A stretch of 64,000 bases of DNA from the NCBI RefSeq assembly GCF_963676685.1, contig NC_092344.1, forward strand, positions 88,876,749 to 88,940,748, in the 5' to 3' direction. The stretch is from Mytilus edulis (lineage: Eukaryota; Mollusca; Bivalvia; Mytilida; Mytilidae). Numbering within the stretch: position 1 is the first letter of the stretch; every line of letters starts with the position of its first letter. Shown piece after piece: positions 47,001-57,840 of the stretch. The notes beneath the pieces are model-generated. The model was not told the DNA's origin. It made no database searches and saw only the letters and a list, made by a program, of their open reading frames with translations. Both the position numbers and the translations under genes were made by a program.

Positions 47001-50000
47001 CTCTAAACAGATGTTCTGGGGGGTCTAATGGTGAAGGAGTATTGTCTGGAATTATACAAAACAAAGTAGCATTAATTAATTCTGATCAGGAAAGTACTCT
47101 GAGAGTTAGGATATTTACCGTCAAATGTACTTGCTCTAACATCTTCTTAGTTTGCATGAATATTTATTCACATGAGGTTGAATTAATGACTTGCAAGGTA
47201 AATATACATTCAGTGCTTTCTTGTTCAAAACTGAACCAAACATTGCAGATAGCCAAAAAAACGTTTCACAATTCTGCTTTTATAGATGTTTGTAAAAAAC
47301 TGTTATCTAATATCCCTTTAAAGCAAAGTTAAAGTCCATTAAATCAGTATTTTCTGCTATCTCTTGTACAAAGATCACAAAAAGAACCTTTAGGTTATCC
47401 CACATACCATCATATGATACTCCAAATGTAATGAATGAGTAGAGAGTTTTGAAAATGACTGATGATTCCACTAGTCTATAGTTGTACAACTCTCCCAGGT
47501 ATTTAGCACAGCTCACTCTTCTCTGATTAAATTTAGGATGGTTCACCTACAACGTAACAAAAGTAAAAAATACTGGTTATATATGATGTATACTGCTTTT
47601 CTTTAATTTCGAACAAGTTTTCGTTTGTCAAGCTTTACAGTTAAAATTAAACTGTCAATTGTTCTTAAACAATTGAGAGGTCTTTCCTTTTTTAATGTAA
47701 AATACATGTTCCAACAGACGTAGAATGTATTGAAAAGGTCAAGGTCAACCTTAAAAAGCTTGAAAACACACTAAAAATCCTTTAAATAAGGTTAAAAACA
47801 CTAAATTCGCTATCTGGGACATGACCTTGACCTTTGACCTTTTGACCTTTGTCAAGGTCATTGGTCCCCAATGCCATTACTGAAGACCCCAAGGGTCTAG
47901 GACCTTTGGTTATACAGTAAAAGCTGATTTTGTCTTTTCAAAAACCTAAAACAGGGGTTATGCCCCTTATAGAAAGGTCAAATCTCTTTGGTCAAAATGT
48001 AACAAAGTTGCGCCATAATGACCCAAACATTTTCCACCATTTAAAACTTCTGTAAGTATAATGGTTTCTGAGATTATCCCATAACAAGGTGTTAGGTCAA
48101 AGGTCAAGGTCAACATACAAATTTGACCTTGAGGTATTTTTTAAAGATACATGAAATGATGATGATTGGTGAAGATCCTATGTGTCTACGACTTACGGTT
48201 TTTGAGTTTTGGTGGCCAACCGACACCGGTTAATTTTCATAGGGGCATAACCCTACCAATGAGTCGTTGAATCTTTTCGATCCAAATGTAACGAAGAACC
48301 GGGGTCTGGTCCTGAACAAATTTCACCCTTCATTTTTTTTCTACCTATTACGGTTACGGTGTTGGAACGATAACAAGGTTTTTGGGTTTCGGAGGGATTA
48401 CTCCGAACCGACAAAATATTTCGACTCACAGGGTGAGTTCCGGATAGGTATTCATGACACCGATACAAAGTGTGAACATGAAAGCGACACGTCTTACGGT
48501 TACGGAGGGAAATTTTGTCAAAGTTTGGCGGAACAAGAAGAATAATAATAATAATAATAATAATCAGAAGAAATACAGTAAGGTCTTTCCCTTTAGTAAA
48601 AGGAAAGACCTTAATAATCAGAAGAAATACAGTAAGGTCTTTCCCTTTAGTAAAAGGAAAGACCTTAATAATAATAATAATAATAATTAAACTGTCAATT
48701 GTTCTTGAACAATTGAGAGGTCTTTCCTTTTGTAATGTAAAATAAATGTTCAAATAGACATAGAATGTATTGAAAAGCTTTAAAACACACTGAAAATCCT
48801 TTAAATAAGGTTAAAAACACTAAATTCGCTATATGGGATATGACCTTGACCTTTGACCTTTTGACCTTTGTCAAGGTCATTAGTCCCCAATGTCATATCC
48901 GAAGAGCCCATGGGTCTAGGACCTTTGGTTATATAGTAAAAGCTGATTTTGTCTTTCCAAAAACCTAAAACAGGTATAATGCCCCTTAAAAAAAGGTCAA
49001 ATCTCTTCGGTCAAAATGTAACAAAGTTGCGCCGTAATGACCCAAACATTTTCCACTATTCAAAACTTCTGTAAGTATTATGGTTTCTGAGATTATCCCA
49101 TAACAAGGTGATAGGTCAAAGGTCAAGGTCAACATACAAATTTGACCTTGAGATATTTTTCAAAGATACATGAATTGATGATGAATGGTGAAGATCCTAG
49201 GTGTCTACGACTTATGGTTTCTGAGTTTTGGTGGTCAACCGACACCGGTTAATTTTCATAGGGGCATAACCCTACCAATGAGTCGTTGAATCTTTTCGAT
49301 CCAAATGTAACGAAGAACCGGGGTCTGGTCCTGAACAAATTTCATCCTTTGTTTTTTCTCTACCTTTTACGGTTACGGTGTTGGAACGATAACAAGGTTT
49401 TTGGGTTTCGGAGGGATTACTCCGAACCGACAAAATATTTCGACTCACAGGGTGAGTTCCGGATAGGTATTCATGACATCAATACAAAGTGTGAACATGA
49501 AAGCGACACGTCTTACGGTTACGGAGGGAAATTTTGTCAAAGTTTGGCGGAACAAGAAGAATAATAATAATAATCAGAAGAAATACAGTAAGGTCTTTCC
49601 CTTTAGTAAAAGGAAAGACCTTAATAAACAGAAGAAATACAGTAAGGTCTTTCCTTATAGAAAAAGGAAAGACCTTAATAATAAAGCATGCAAACCAAGA
49701 GTTTAAATGCCTTGCTTGCCAACTTTGTTTTTTGTTGTTTGCTCAGACATTGTAATTAAGATTGACACCTAAATTCAATGGGTAGGTGGAGTATAACAGT
49801 CTGTTTACTATACACAAGGATTTGATTAGTCAATGAATATCAAAATTGATTCCAATATAATATCCATTGACCAATCAACTCTTTTTTATATAGTAAACAG
49901 TTACTCTGCCTCTCCTTTGAATTAAGATGTCAATCTTAATTGCAAATAAAATTGAGAATGGAAATGGGGAATGTGTCAAAGAGACAACAACCCGACCAAA

Positions 50001-53000
50001 TAAAAAACAACAGCAGAGGGTCACCAACAGGTCTTCAATGTAGCGAGAAATTCCCGCACCCGGAGGCGTCCTTCAGCTGGCCCCTAAACAAATATATACT
50101 AGTCCAGTGATAATGAACGCCATACTAATTTCCAAATTGTACACAAGAAACTAAAATTAAAATAATACAAGACTAACAAAGGCCAGAGGCTCCTGACTTG
50201 GGACAGGCGCAAAAATGCGGCGGGGTTAAACATGTTTGTGAGATCTCAACCCTCCCCCTATACCTCTAACCAATGTAGTAAAGTAAACGCATAACAATAC
50301 GCACATTAAAATTCAGTTCAAGAGAAATCCGAGTCTGATGTCAGAAGATGTAACCAAAGAAAATAAACAAAATGACAAAAATACATAAATAACAACAGAC
50401 TACTAGCAGTTAACTGACATGCCTGGGCAAACAACCAAACAAAGTTTGCAAGCAAGTCATTTAAACTCTTGGTTTACATGTTTTATTATTTTAACTGTAA
50501 AACCCATTTTGTGTTGCATATTATGAAAGATCATTAAATCAACTCTGAATATGCAAAATTTAGCTAAAACCATTATATCCCCATCATAACAGATTTGAGT
50601 TAAATAATAATAGAAGATTGTTTATACAACTTTCTCTAATTCTTAGCCGATTTATCGTTTTTATAACCTGTTGATTATTTTTATTTAATCAACATGTGGT
50701 TCGTTTGATCTCAGCTATTCATTGGTTGAAATTCGATAATGACGTCAAATTTTCTTGCTTTTCTTCTGAATTTCCTATTGTGACGTCATGAAAAAAGGCG
50801 ACCATGCCTGATGACGTCACATAAAAAGAACATATCTTTTCAAAGAAGGAATAAGTTTGCCTGTATACTGCATAAAAATCATTAGAGAAACCTATTCTAC
50901 CACCAAATCTCGTGTAATACGATATTTATTCAATCTCGACATTTAAATTTTAAATATTTAAAACCCTCAGGCAAGCCTCACATTTTAAATTTGAAAATTT
51001 ATCTGTCTCGAGTGGATAAATATCGTATCACACTTGATGCAGTGGTAGAATCTATATTTTTTTGCAAATTAAAATCTGCAACAACCCAAATCATCAAACC
51101 ATATTTATATGCCCATATCATCAAGTATCAAACTTACCTCCATCCCTAACCTGATGTCCTCCAACACACCATCTACAACCTGAATAGCGACATGCTCCTG
51201 TAAAAAAATAATTAAAAGATAATCCTCCAGTTAATTCAGTAAGAAGATGTTTTTAAACAATAAGATCTACTTGAACATATTATCAATAAACCACAAGAGT
51301 GCACACGCTGAAATGTCTCGCCTTCTATACTAATCATTGATATTATATTGATAGTCCTAAGTATAAAGCTAAGCTTTATTACAACTGTCACATAAACTTA
51401 ACATTAACCAAGATAACGAAACAAAGACCAATGAACCTTGAAAATGAGGTCAAGGTCAGATGAACCATGCCAGGCAGACAAGTACAGCTAACAATGCTTC
51501 TATACAACATATATAGTTGACCCATTACTGATAGTTTAAGAACAAGAGTGCACACTCTGAAATGTTTCGCCTTCTTTACTAATCATTGATATTATGTTGA
51601 TAGTCCTAAGTATAAAGCTTTATTAAAAACTGTCACATAAACTTAACATTAACCAAGATAACTAAACAAAGACCAATGAACCATGAAAATGAGGTCAAGG
51701 TCAGATGAACCATGCCAGGCAGACATGTACAGCTAACAATGCTTCCATACAACAAATATAGTTGACCTATTACTTATAGTTTAAGAAAAATAGACCAAAA
51801 CACAAAAACTTAACACTGAGCAATGAACCGTGAAAATGAGGTCGAGGTCAAATAAAACCTGCGCGACTGACATATAGATCATAAAATATTTCCATACACC
51901 AAATATAGACTTCTTACCTGCCAACTGTCACTATTTGCGGGGGATTTCCCCCATGGAGGCTCCCAAGTCGAAATTTTGTAAGAGCAATTTTGTCCACTAT
52001 TTAAAAAAAACCAATTAATTTAACAATGGCTATGAGCTTGTTAAAGCACGAAGAAACCAAAAAGCCACATTACAATATATTTGAAGGCCCCCTTGAAGGT
52101 TTTGTAGGACTATAAAAACCATCTTTCACGTAAAACCCCCATGGGCATTTTGAAAAGTTGGCAGGTATGTATAGTTGACCTATGGCATATAGTATTAGAT
52201 AAAAAGACCAAAACTCAAAAACTGAACTTTGACCACTGAACCATGAAATGAGGTCAAGGTCAGATGACACCTGCCAGTTGGACATATACATCTTACAGTC
52301 CTTCCACACACCGAATATACTAGACCTATTGCTTACAGTATCTGAGATATGGACTTGACCACCAAAACTTAACCTTATTCACTGATCCATGAAATGAGGT
52401 CGAGGTCAAGTGAAAACTGTCTGACAGACATGAGGACCTTGCAAGGTACGCACATAGCAAATATAGTTATCCTATTACTTATAATAAGAGAGAATTCAAC
52501 ATTACAAAAATTTTGAACTTTTTTTTTCAGGTAGTCACTGAACCATGAAAATGAGGTCAAGATTATTGGACAGGTGACTGACGGAAACTTCATAACATGA
52601 AGCATCTATATACAAAGTATGAAGCATCCAGGTCTTCCACCTTCTAAAATATAAAGCTTTTAAGAAGTGAGCTAACACCGCCGCCGCCGGATCACTATCC
52701 CTATGTCGAGCTTTCTGCAACAAAAGTTGCAGGCTCGACAAAAATTACAAAATATCAACAAGTCTCATGTTTTAGTCAGCAGGCATATTCTAATTCAATC
52801 TTTATGTGAAGAAAACCCTATTTTTCATGTACTTTTTTCAAATCAAATACAAATCTTTATCCACAGAGTTTATCATGCGGCTAATTCAAATTGTTCTTAG
52901 AAAAATAAATAATCATCTACATCAAAATAAAAGGTTAAAAAGATATTCATTGCTTCAAAAACTTAAATTAAATATTCAAGTTATGAGTTTACCTTAAATA

Positions 53001-56000
53001 TGACCCAATAATTTAATAGTCTACCTACTTGATAAAAGTTCATAGAAATTATAAATAATAATAGAATTATTCCATAAATCTTACATAATATGGGGCCAAA
53101 CCAGCCAAAAGGTTAGATGAACAGTGTATAGAGTTGTATCTTAAATTCCAAACTGCTATCAAACATTTAGTAGCATAGAAAGCAATCTGAAAGAAAAAAA
53201 TTATTATATAAGTTTTGGTAATAATAATATCATGTAATATTATACTTTGGAAAAAGTAGTTCAGTAATCTACCACTATTTCTAAATTGGAATTAAATAAA
53301 TTAAACTTGTACAAATTCTGTACCCAAAAATTTAGAACATTTATTTGCCAAAATTCTATATAAGAAACAGAGTACAGAAAGATCACATTGTTCCAGAGCT
53401 TGAAAAACTTATGTGTTTAGTTCTGAGTTTATTTCTTTATTTTCTCAATATAACCATGTTTCTGACAGAGATGTCACTCACTCATGTTCAATTCTTGACT
53501 TGTTTAAATGAAGTTATATCATTCAGTAATCAACTATATTTATATCTAATCATTAAAATATATTTACATTTATATGGGTTAATATCCCTAATGTGCCTCA
53601 AAAATGAAGAACTCAAAAGTTGTGTGTAAACAAAAAATCTCTGTGTAGTGATATTGGACATGTTCCTATTTTTAACAAGTGACTGAGCTGAACCATTTGT
53701 GTTGACTTGGAAAGTAGAGGAACATAGAATAAATGTGTAAAAACTATGGAGCTATAAAATGTGTTCAAAGTATTAAATTGTAAAAGAACTTATTGTGTTA
53801 AAAAAAAGATTTTTTACCACGAGGAGCCGCATAACAAAAGGATTTGTGTGGTATGCTATTTTACAGAATATGAATCTCACTTCATACCCAGAAAATTTAA
53901 CCACATATGTGAAATGTCTTAGCTTGGAAACGAACCATCATACAAATATATAAGTTTGGATTGAGCTAAAGGAAAAAACCATTATTGCCTGCAGGAAATC
54001 GATTAATGCTATTGACCGATATGAAGAAAAAAATACAGTATAAGGAGGTAAAGAAGGGGAAATAACTCCTACAATAAGACATTACCTCTGGATCATCCCA
54101 TTTCAACTTTCTCAACTGTCTCAATACCTGCAAATAAAATGATTGTATACATTATATACCTTACAATGTAATACAATGTTTAGAAAAATTCAACTGATGA
54201 TAAATGTTCTATAACAAAAATACAATTGCAATCCTAAATTCATTATGTTTAAAGCCCTGGTCACAACGAAACCCACGACACATCTATGCAGCGCCACAAC
54301 AGTATTTTTGTCAAATCCTGGGTCATCTGCTATCGTCGTACGACAGTCGCACGATATTTTGAGCATCGTGGCACTGACATGTGTCGTGGGACTAAAATTG
54401 GACATGCGCCTTTTTTGCTCTACCATTTTTTGTCATGTCACTGTCTTGTGGCTGTCGTGAGAGTCTTACCACAGCCATGCAACTGTCGCGCGATAAACAC
54501 ATTGTCGTGGGTACCAAATAAACCTTTTTAATATTCAACATTCGTATGACTGTCGCAAGACACTCGAGATACAGTCGCACGATTGTCTCACGAATAGCAA
54601 ATTTTGTACGATGCTCGCACAACATTGATTGACAGTTGTACGTTTGTTGTGCAACATATTTATGTAAACATAAATGCTTCGGCTTTTATTAGGGGTCCTC
54701 CGTCTGGTCAACATCATTCACGTTTACTGCTACCACCTTTCTTTTGTTAATTATTCATTTCGGGGGCATCCTGGTTTAAATTCGCTGAACATTTATAATA
54801 TTAACTAATACGAAAAACGTTGTTTACTTGGACCGAACTTATAATAACACTGAACAATATTGAAAGCAAATGGCAAATTGCACGCAATAAATCGTGCCTT
54901 TTTTATATACCAGTAGGTTGGAGTCAAACGCGCGAGTGACCCACGACTGTTGTGTGACAGGCGTATGACAGTGACAAGACAGTAAAACTCACATTCCATG
55001 ACATGAAAACCTGAGAAATAGCCCCAAACAACTCACGATTGTCGTAGGACTGTCTTAAGACCAACTTGCGACAGTACTAAAACAATTATTTTTTTTCATC
55101 GTAGTTGATGTGACCACTTGAAATATTTTTTTGACATTTTGCAATACAGTGCCACAACAACTATTTTATAGATCTTCCACGACAAAAAATCAAACCATCT
55201 GTTGTGACCAGGGTTTAAAATGCAACTGTGGTATTCTATTAAATAAAATGTTATATGTTCTAAGCACTCAAAAGGAATCTTAAACAAAATAAATCGCCAA
55301 TGAAAGAAAAAAGACAATTGATAAAACCTCCCAAGCCACTGAAAAATCCTAGAATATGGTGTGTTCATTCCTAGATAATCAAACTTTACCTTCTCTGTGG
55401 TAGTTTTAGATAAGTCTTTGTATAGAAGTTTTCTAATGTATTCATGCATTGGAGGTCTAACTTTTCTGGCCATCTGTTGAACCTCTGGTGGATTACTATA
55501 GTAAAATGCATTCTCTATCATAGTAGTGTACCGATTCTCTAAATGTAAGGCTGACTTTTTACGCATCATCACATCCTGAATTAAATAATAAATCAGTAAA
55601 GAGTTATCATACTAAGTTTAACATCTCATCAAATTTATAGCCAAAGTGTAGTGACTATATAAATATCATATAGTGAAATAAAGGGACATAACTAGAGATA
55701 CTGAAGTGAAGCCAATAAAATCTTAACACTACCATCTTGACAAAGGAATTTCAAATAATTAGCTGAAGAAAATATTCTCCCTTGATGAAGTGGTAGAATG
55801 TTGGTTAGAGCCTATATTTCAATATTTAAACATCATTGATTCACTATTATATTTTATTTGTACAATGTTCATTTCAAAAACTTTTAAAATATCTGTAAGC
55901 AATAAATAGATCCAAAGAATTATCTGAAGACATATTTTATAGGATGCTGTCTTATATTTTTTAATTCTTACCAAATATATTTTGGTTCTATGATGAGAAT

Positions 56001-56558
56001 CTTGTGATCTGTATAAAAATCTTCCACAATTATCCAACAAAGCACAAGCCATTTCTATATTGTGATGGAAAAAGTCAAACATCAACATCTACAAAATAAA
56101 CATTATATTTTATATATTATCTTCATTATAAACTATGATGATATATGAGCAACAGAAAATTCAGACAAGAATGCATGTACATGTATTGTAAGTTTGGCTT
56201 CTATAAATTTGTAAACAAAAATTTGTGAAAAGAAGTTGGATTTTGTTTTGAAGCATTGGTTATTTGAAACAAATGTTGAACTTTAGAAGGCAGTTAGTAC
56301 ATATGGAATCAATGTAATCTAATGTATTACTTTTTTTGACCTACCACATTCAGTGCCTAGTTTTCAATCTATAAAGCATTGGCTTAACATTTATCAATAT
56401 TGCAATGAAACTGTTGGCAGCTGCCCACCAAACTTCACCATTTTAATACTTGATACTTCATTCTGAAAACCCATTACAAACCCTTACATTAAGTATATTT
56501 ACCTTTATGCAATGTAAAGCTTCAGATTTTGGAAACAGGTTAAACTTTACTAGCTCTC
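37977..56558 (-). CDS. UPF2: UPF2, regulator of nonsense transcripts 2 (C-terminal half, 18 exons)
   Basis: Core nonsense-mediated decay factor that bridges UPF1 and UPF3 at the exon-junction complex through its MIF4G domains and acidic C-terminal region. Exons in transcription order: 56558-56503, 56088-55972, 55575-55390, 54127-54086, 53186-53085, 51197-51138, 47546-47408, 47045-46906, 45800-45617, 44905-44807, 44298-44207, 43248-43180, 42856-42761, 40517-40436, 39811-39741, 39268-39206, 38852-38774, 38095-37977. All have GT-AG borders and all phases agree, giving 597 residues plus stop. Family hallmarks: ELVKFNLFP, HHNIEMACALLDNCGRFLYR, RPPMHEYIRKLLYKDLSK, VVDGVLEDIRLGME, KFNQRRVSCAKYLGELYNYR, LDPPEHLFRVRLTC (MIF4G 2-3), an acidic linker, then EDDDFLSAFDKMMADN, ERQEEEDYQEM and NRERRVRYQHPKGAP (UPF1-binding end). 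Vertebrate UPF2 is about 1270 residues, so the N-terminal half lies upstream. I could not find its exons in 56559-64000. Confidence 0.95.
38096..40310 (-). other. UPF2 introns between the last four exons
   Basis: Apart from exons 38774-38852, 39206-39268 and 39741-39811, this stretch is AT-rich intron sequence. I see no repeat boundary, RNA gene or other exon in it. Confidence 0.6.
40300..40517 (-). repeat. Three tandem 79-bp copies of a UPF2 exon end with its splice donor
   Basis: GAACAGCGATGTCCATCTGT occurs at 40311, 40390 and 40469. On the coding strand each unit carries TTAAAAGTACCACAGATGGA and TCGCTGTTCC(T/A)ACACAAGCC. Two are followed by TATAATTGTAAGTCAGAAAT (or the TTTAATT version), which holds a GTAAGT donor. 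Only the first unit in transcript order (exon 40517-40436, KVPQMDIAVPTQAK) is in frame and spliced in phase with the next exon. The second and third are out of frame, so reading through them hits a stop near 40371. Confidence 0.9.
40556..41355 (-). other. UPF2 intron, AT-rich
   Basis: Intron sequence upstream of the triplicated exon, with T-rich runs near 40805-41045. No feature recognised besides the 5-bp target duplication ACTAA at 41351-41355. Confidence 0.5.
41356..42584. mobile_element. Non-autonomous DNA transposon, 1229 bp, TSD ACTAA
   Basis: Terminal inverted repeats CAGTGTTCCAGCTAGG (left) and CCTAGCTGGAACACTG (right) are perfect over 16 bp, followed by GC-richer subterminal repeats rich in GGGC(A/G)GGGCGCC. 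The flanks are ACTAA at 41351-41355 and ACTAA at 42585-42589, a 5-bp target-site duplication. No transposase frame is present. It sits in a UPF2 intron. CAGTG ends occur in hAT and some other superfamilies, but a 5-bp duplication does not fit the usual 8 bp of hAT, so the superfamily is left open. Confidence 0.9.
44595..44784. mobile_element. MITE, 190 bp
   Basis: AGGGCTATTCCAGTAAAATG with TATGTGGGAG is mirrored by CTCCCACATACATTCTAATG and GAATAGCCCT. Terminal inverted repeat of about 30 bp with one or two mismatches. In a UPF2 intron, 22 bp from the exon at 44807-44905. Confidence 0.85.
45187..45264. mobile_element. Short fold-back element, 78 bp
   Basis: TGATAGAGCAGATTGTTACC and its mirror GGTAGCAATCTGCTCTATCA differ by one position. 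In a UPF2 intron; non-coding. Confidence 0.7.
46305..46350 (+). other. Candidate start codon with YY1-like context and splice donor
   Basis: TCAAGATGGCGGC is the consensus form of the YY1 site that often overlaps start codons in animal genes. Read from this ATG, 15 codons (MAAYSLVTTCHCAFD) run to a G|GTAAAT donor at 46350/46351. A TGACGTCA-related motif (CGACGTCAT) lies at about 46139, some 165 bp upstream. No partner exon was found, so this is only a possible first exon on the strand opposite to UPF2. Confidence 0.3.
46414..46580. mobile_element. Fold-back element, 167 bp
   Basis: ATTATAAGGATTAAACACAT, then TCTAGAGGTTATTGATGTG, is answered by CACATCAATAACCTCTAGA and ATGTGTTTAATCCTATAAT. The arms are about 80 bp and nearly perfect except around the centre at about 46497. 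In a UPF2 intron. Confidence 0.85.
47646..49683. repeat. Tandem pair of a 1.04-kb element with fold-back ends
   Basis: ATTAAACTGTCAATTGTTCT begins at 47646 and again at 48686, and the two units stay collinear for about 1 kb. Each starts with a hairpin (CAATTGTT-CTTA-AACAATTG, CTTG in copy 2) followed by GAGAGGTCTTTCCTTTT. Each ends with two copies of the hairpin GGTCTTTCC-CTTTAGTAAA-GGAAAGACC separated by CAGAAGAAATACAGTA, with AAT-repeats between. AGGTCTTTCC/GGAAAGACCT would serve as terminal inverted repeats. The units are rich in TGACCT half-sites. A 92-codon frame (48267-48545, 49286-49564) is open in both. It lies in the large UPF2 intron 47547-51137. Confidence 0.85.
49754..49941. mobile_element. 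MITE, 188 bp
   Basis: AATTAAGATTGACACCTAAA with TTCA at the left end mirrors TGAATTAAGATGTCAATCTTAA, here named only by its ends. The terminal inverted repeat is about 23 bp. An inner pair CTGTTTACTATA/TATAGTAAACAG extends the symmetry. Confidence 0.8.
49946..50290 (+). repeat. Dispersed repeat (fuller copy of 26617-26790)
   Basis: Runs from AAATTGAGAATGGAAATGGG through GAGACAACAACCCGACCAA, CGTCCTTCAGCTGGCCCC, AGGCTCCTGACTTGGGACAG and GGGTTAAACATGTTTGTGAG. The shared AGGCTCCTGAC...GGGGTTAAACATG tail links it to the repeat at 7275-7620. Non-coding; SINE-like in size, but no Pol III boxes were identified. Confidence 0.65.
50735..50825. promoter_or_regulatory. Cluster of three TGACGTCA (CRE-like) sites
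   Basis: AATGACGTCAAA, TGTGACGTCATG and GATGACGTCACA occur within about 80 bp in a UPF2 intron. TGACGTCA is the CREB/ATF consensus. Two more occur near 10083 and 10157 in the TPR-TIR intron. Whether they regulate anything is unknown; they may simply be carried by a repeat. Confidence 0.35.
50894..51051. mobile_element. Fold-back element, about 158 bp
   Basis: ATTCTACCACCAAATCTCGT, then GTAATACGATATTTAT, is mirrored by ATAAATATCGTATCACACTT and GATGCAGTGGTAGAAT. It ends about 90 bp from the UPF2 exon at 51138-51197. Confidence 0.75.
51293..52746 (+). repeat. Second long GAGGTCAAGGTCA-type element, partly duplicated
   Basis: The 5' segment CAAGAGTGCACACGCTGAAA occurs at 51293 and again, as CAAGAGTGCACACTCTGAAA, at 51543, showing a nested or tandem start. 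From there it follows the copy at 33437-34388 to the terminal hairpin CTGCAAC-AAAA-GTTGCAG. The hairpin stem differs from the other copy by an A-T to G-C pair swap. A smaller element is inserted at 51909-52169. It lies in a UPF2 intron. Confidence 0.82.
51909..52169. mobile_element. MITE nested inside the 51293-52746 repeat
   Basis: TTACCTGCCAACT at the left mirrors AGTTGGCAGGTAT at the right. TATAG at 51904-51908 and TATAG at 52170-52174 flank it as a probable 5-bp target duplication. The uninterrupted target is visible at about 33795-33815 (AAATATAGATGACCTATGGC), which confirms the insertion. Confidence 0.8.
54253..55214. mobile_element. Non-autonomous element, about 0.96 kb, TTAA-flanked (piggyBac-like?)
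   Basis: The left end AGCCCTGGTCACAACG and the right end TGTTGTGACCAGGGT form a short terminal inverted repeat next to TTTAAA on both sides. A TTAA duplication at 54249-54252 and 55215-55218 fits piggyBac-type insertion. The interior is unusually rich in GTCG/CGAC words (TACGACAGTCGCACGAT, GACTGTCGCAAGACAC). No transposase frame is present. Located in the UPF2 intron between 54128 and 55389. Confidence 0.72.
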
Positions 56559-57840
56559 CTGTGAATGAAAACATATACTTCCATATTATTTCAAAAATCA
56601 CAACAGGTTCCTCTGAACTATTGTCAATAACAGAAAATCTTTTAAATATGAAGTTGTACTATTTTAAGTTTCAGATTGACAGAGTGTTCAAACACATGTA
56701 TTATGCTGTATTCAAAATTAATCAGGGCTTCCAAAAAATATTTGAGCCAGTCGGACATTTAATCCCTAAAAATAAGTCACAAAAGGCAATTATGGTAATC
56801 AGATGGCCATCCAAATGATTGACATTAGATTAAATAAAAAACGATATTAAACTTTACTTTGATATGAATTTGATGTTCTGACGTAAACTGTTAAAATGGC
56901 AGTGCATCATTCAAAGTGTGCACATCAGCATGTTCATATTTGCCTTAGATTCTTTATTCAAATCTCTTTACTGGATTACTTGATTAGAAAAACTAAGAGC
57001 AAACTTCTGAAAAGTCAATGATGTATAAATATAAGGTGAGAGATATTTTCAAGAGTTGTCCTACTTTTGAAGGAAAGCACTAGAATAAGTTGTTACAAGA
57101 CTATAGCCAATAATTTCAAAGAACTGAAATTGAATCGAAGTGGAACATTCAGTTACAGTCGACTCTAGTTATCTTGAGATCAGCCAGGCCAGATATATAT
57201 TTCGGGTTACCCGTACCCCTAGTTCAATTCAAAACGAATACTGGATGTTTGAAAGACAATATTTTGATTTAAGATCAATGTTTCTGTGTGTAATGGTCTT
57301 TTATCATTATAATACAATCATTTTTGTCTCTTATTTCTTTGTAAAGTTACAATTTTCCCAATGTTGTTCAACCCAGATTTAATTTCCAATGAATTTTAGT
57401 GAGATTTTAAAGCTGACAAAGTTGTCAATTTTCATAAACAAGAGATTTCTTTTCATTTTCTTTTGTGTCAATCTTTTTTCACAAGAGAGAATGCAAAAGA
57501 TTAAAGATGCTGATTGAGTATTTTTGATCACTTACCGGTATTCATCACTTTATGCACAACCAAGCTTGTAATGTACGATTACAGTCAATTGATTATTAAA
57601 CATTATAACAATGTAAATGTATGGTTAATTTTTCAATTTGGTGATCAAAGATAATCTTAGGTAAACACTTGTTGGAAAAGATGTCATAAATCAATACAGT
57701 GGTCAGTGATTGAAAATTTAATTTCAGTATTGTCAAACAAACTTGTCAATCTTTAATAGTTATCCCACAAGGACGCGGTGTGTCAGTGTAAGATCACCCC
57801 GATCTAACACTGACACACCAAGTCCGACTGGGATACTTAT
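56559..57840. other. Stretch upstream of the last visible UPF2 exon
   Basis: Intron of UPF2 if the gene continues to the right. A clean fold-back of 74 bp lies at 57761-57834 (TATCCCACAAGGACGCGGTG, TGTCAGTGTAAGATC and their complements). No further UPF2 exon could be recognised by its conserved residues. Confidence 0.5.

Noticed and set aside
46952..47332. 126-codon frame on the + strand
   Set aside because: Its first part is the antisense of a strongly supported UPF2 exon (46906-47045) and the rest is intron with no protein features.
48267..48545. 92-codon frame present in both 1.04-kb tandem units
   Set aside because: Conserved only because the units are duplicates; it merges into AAT repeats and shows no recognisable domain. 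Could be revisited if other copies keep it open.
48454..48690. Frames with poly-N or poly-I stretches
   Set aside because: Translations of the AAT microsatellite.
55096..55572. 158-codon single-exon protein on the - strand
   Set aside because: Only the first 62 codons are the UPF2 exon (55575-55390); the rest is read-through into the intron past a GTAAAG donor and into a transposon end.
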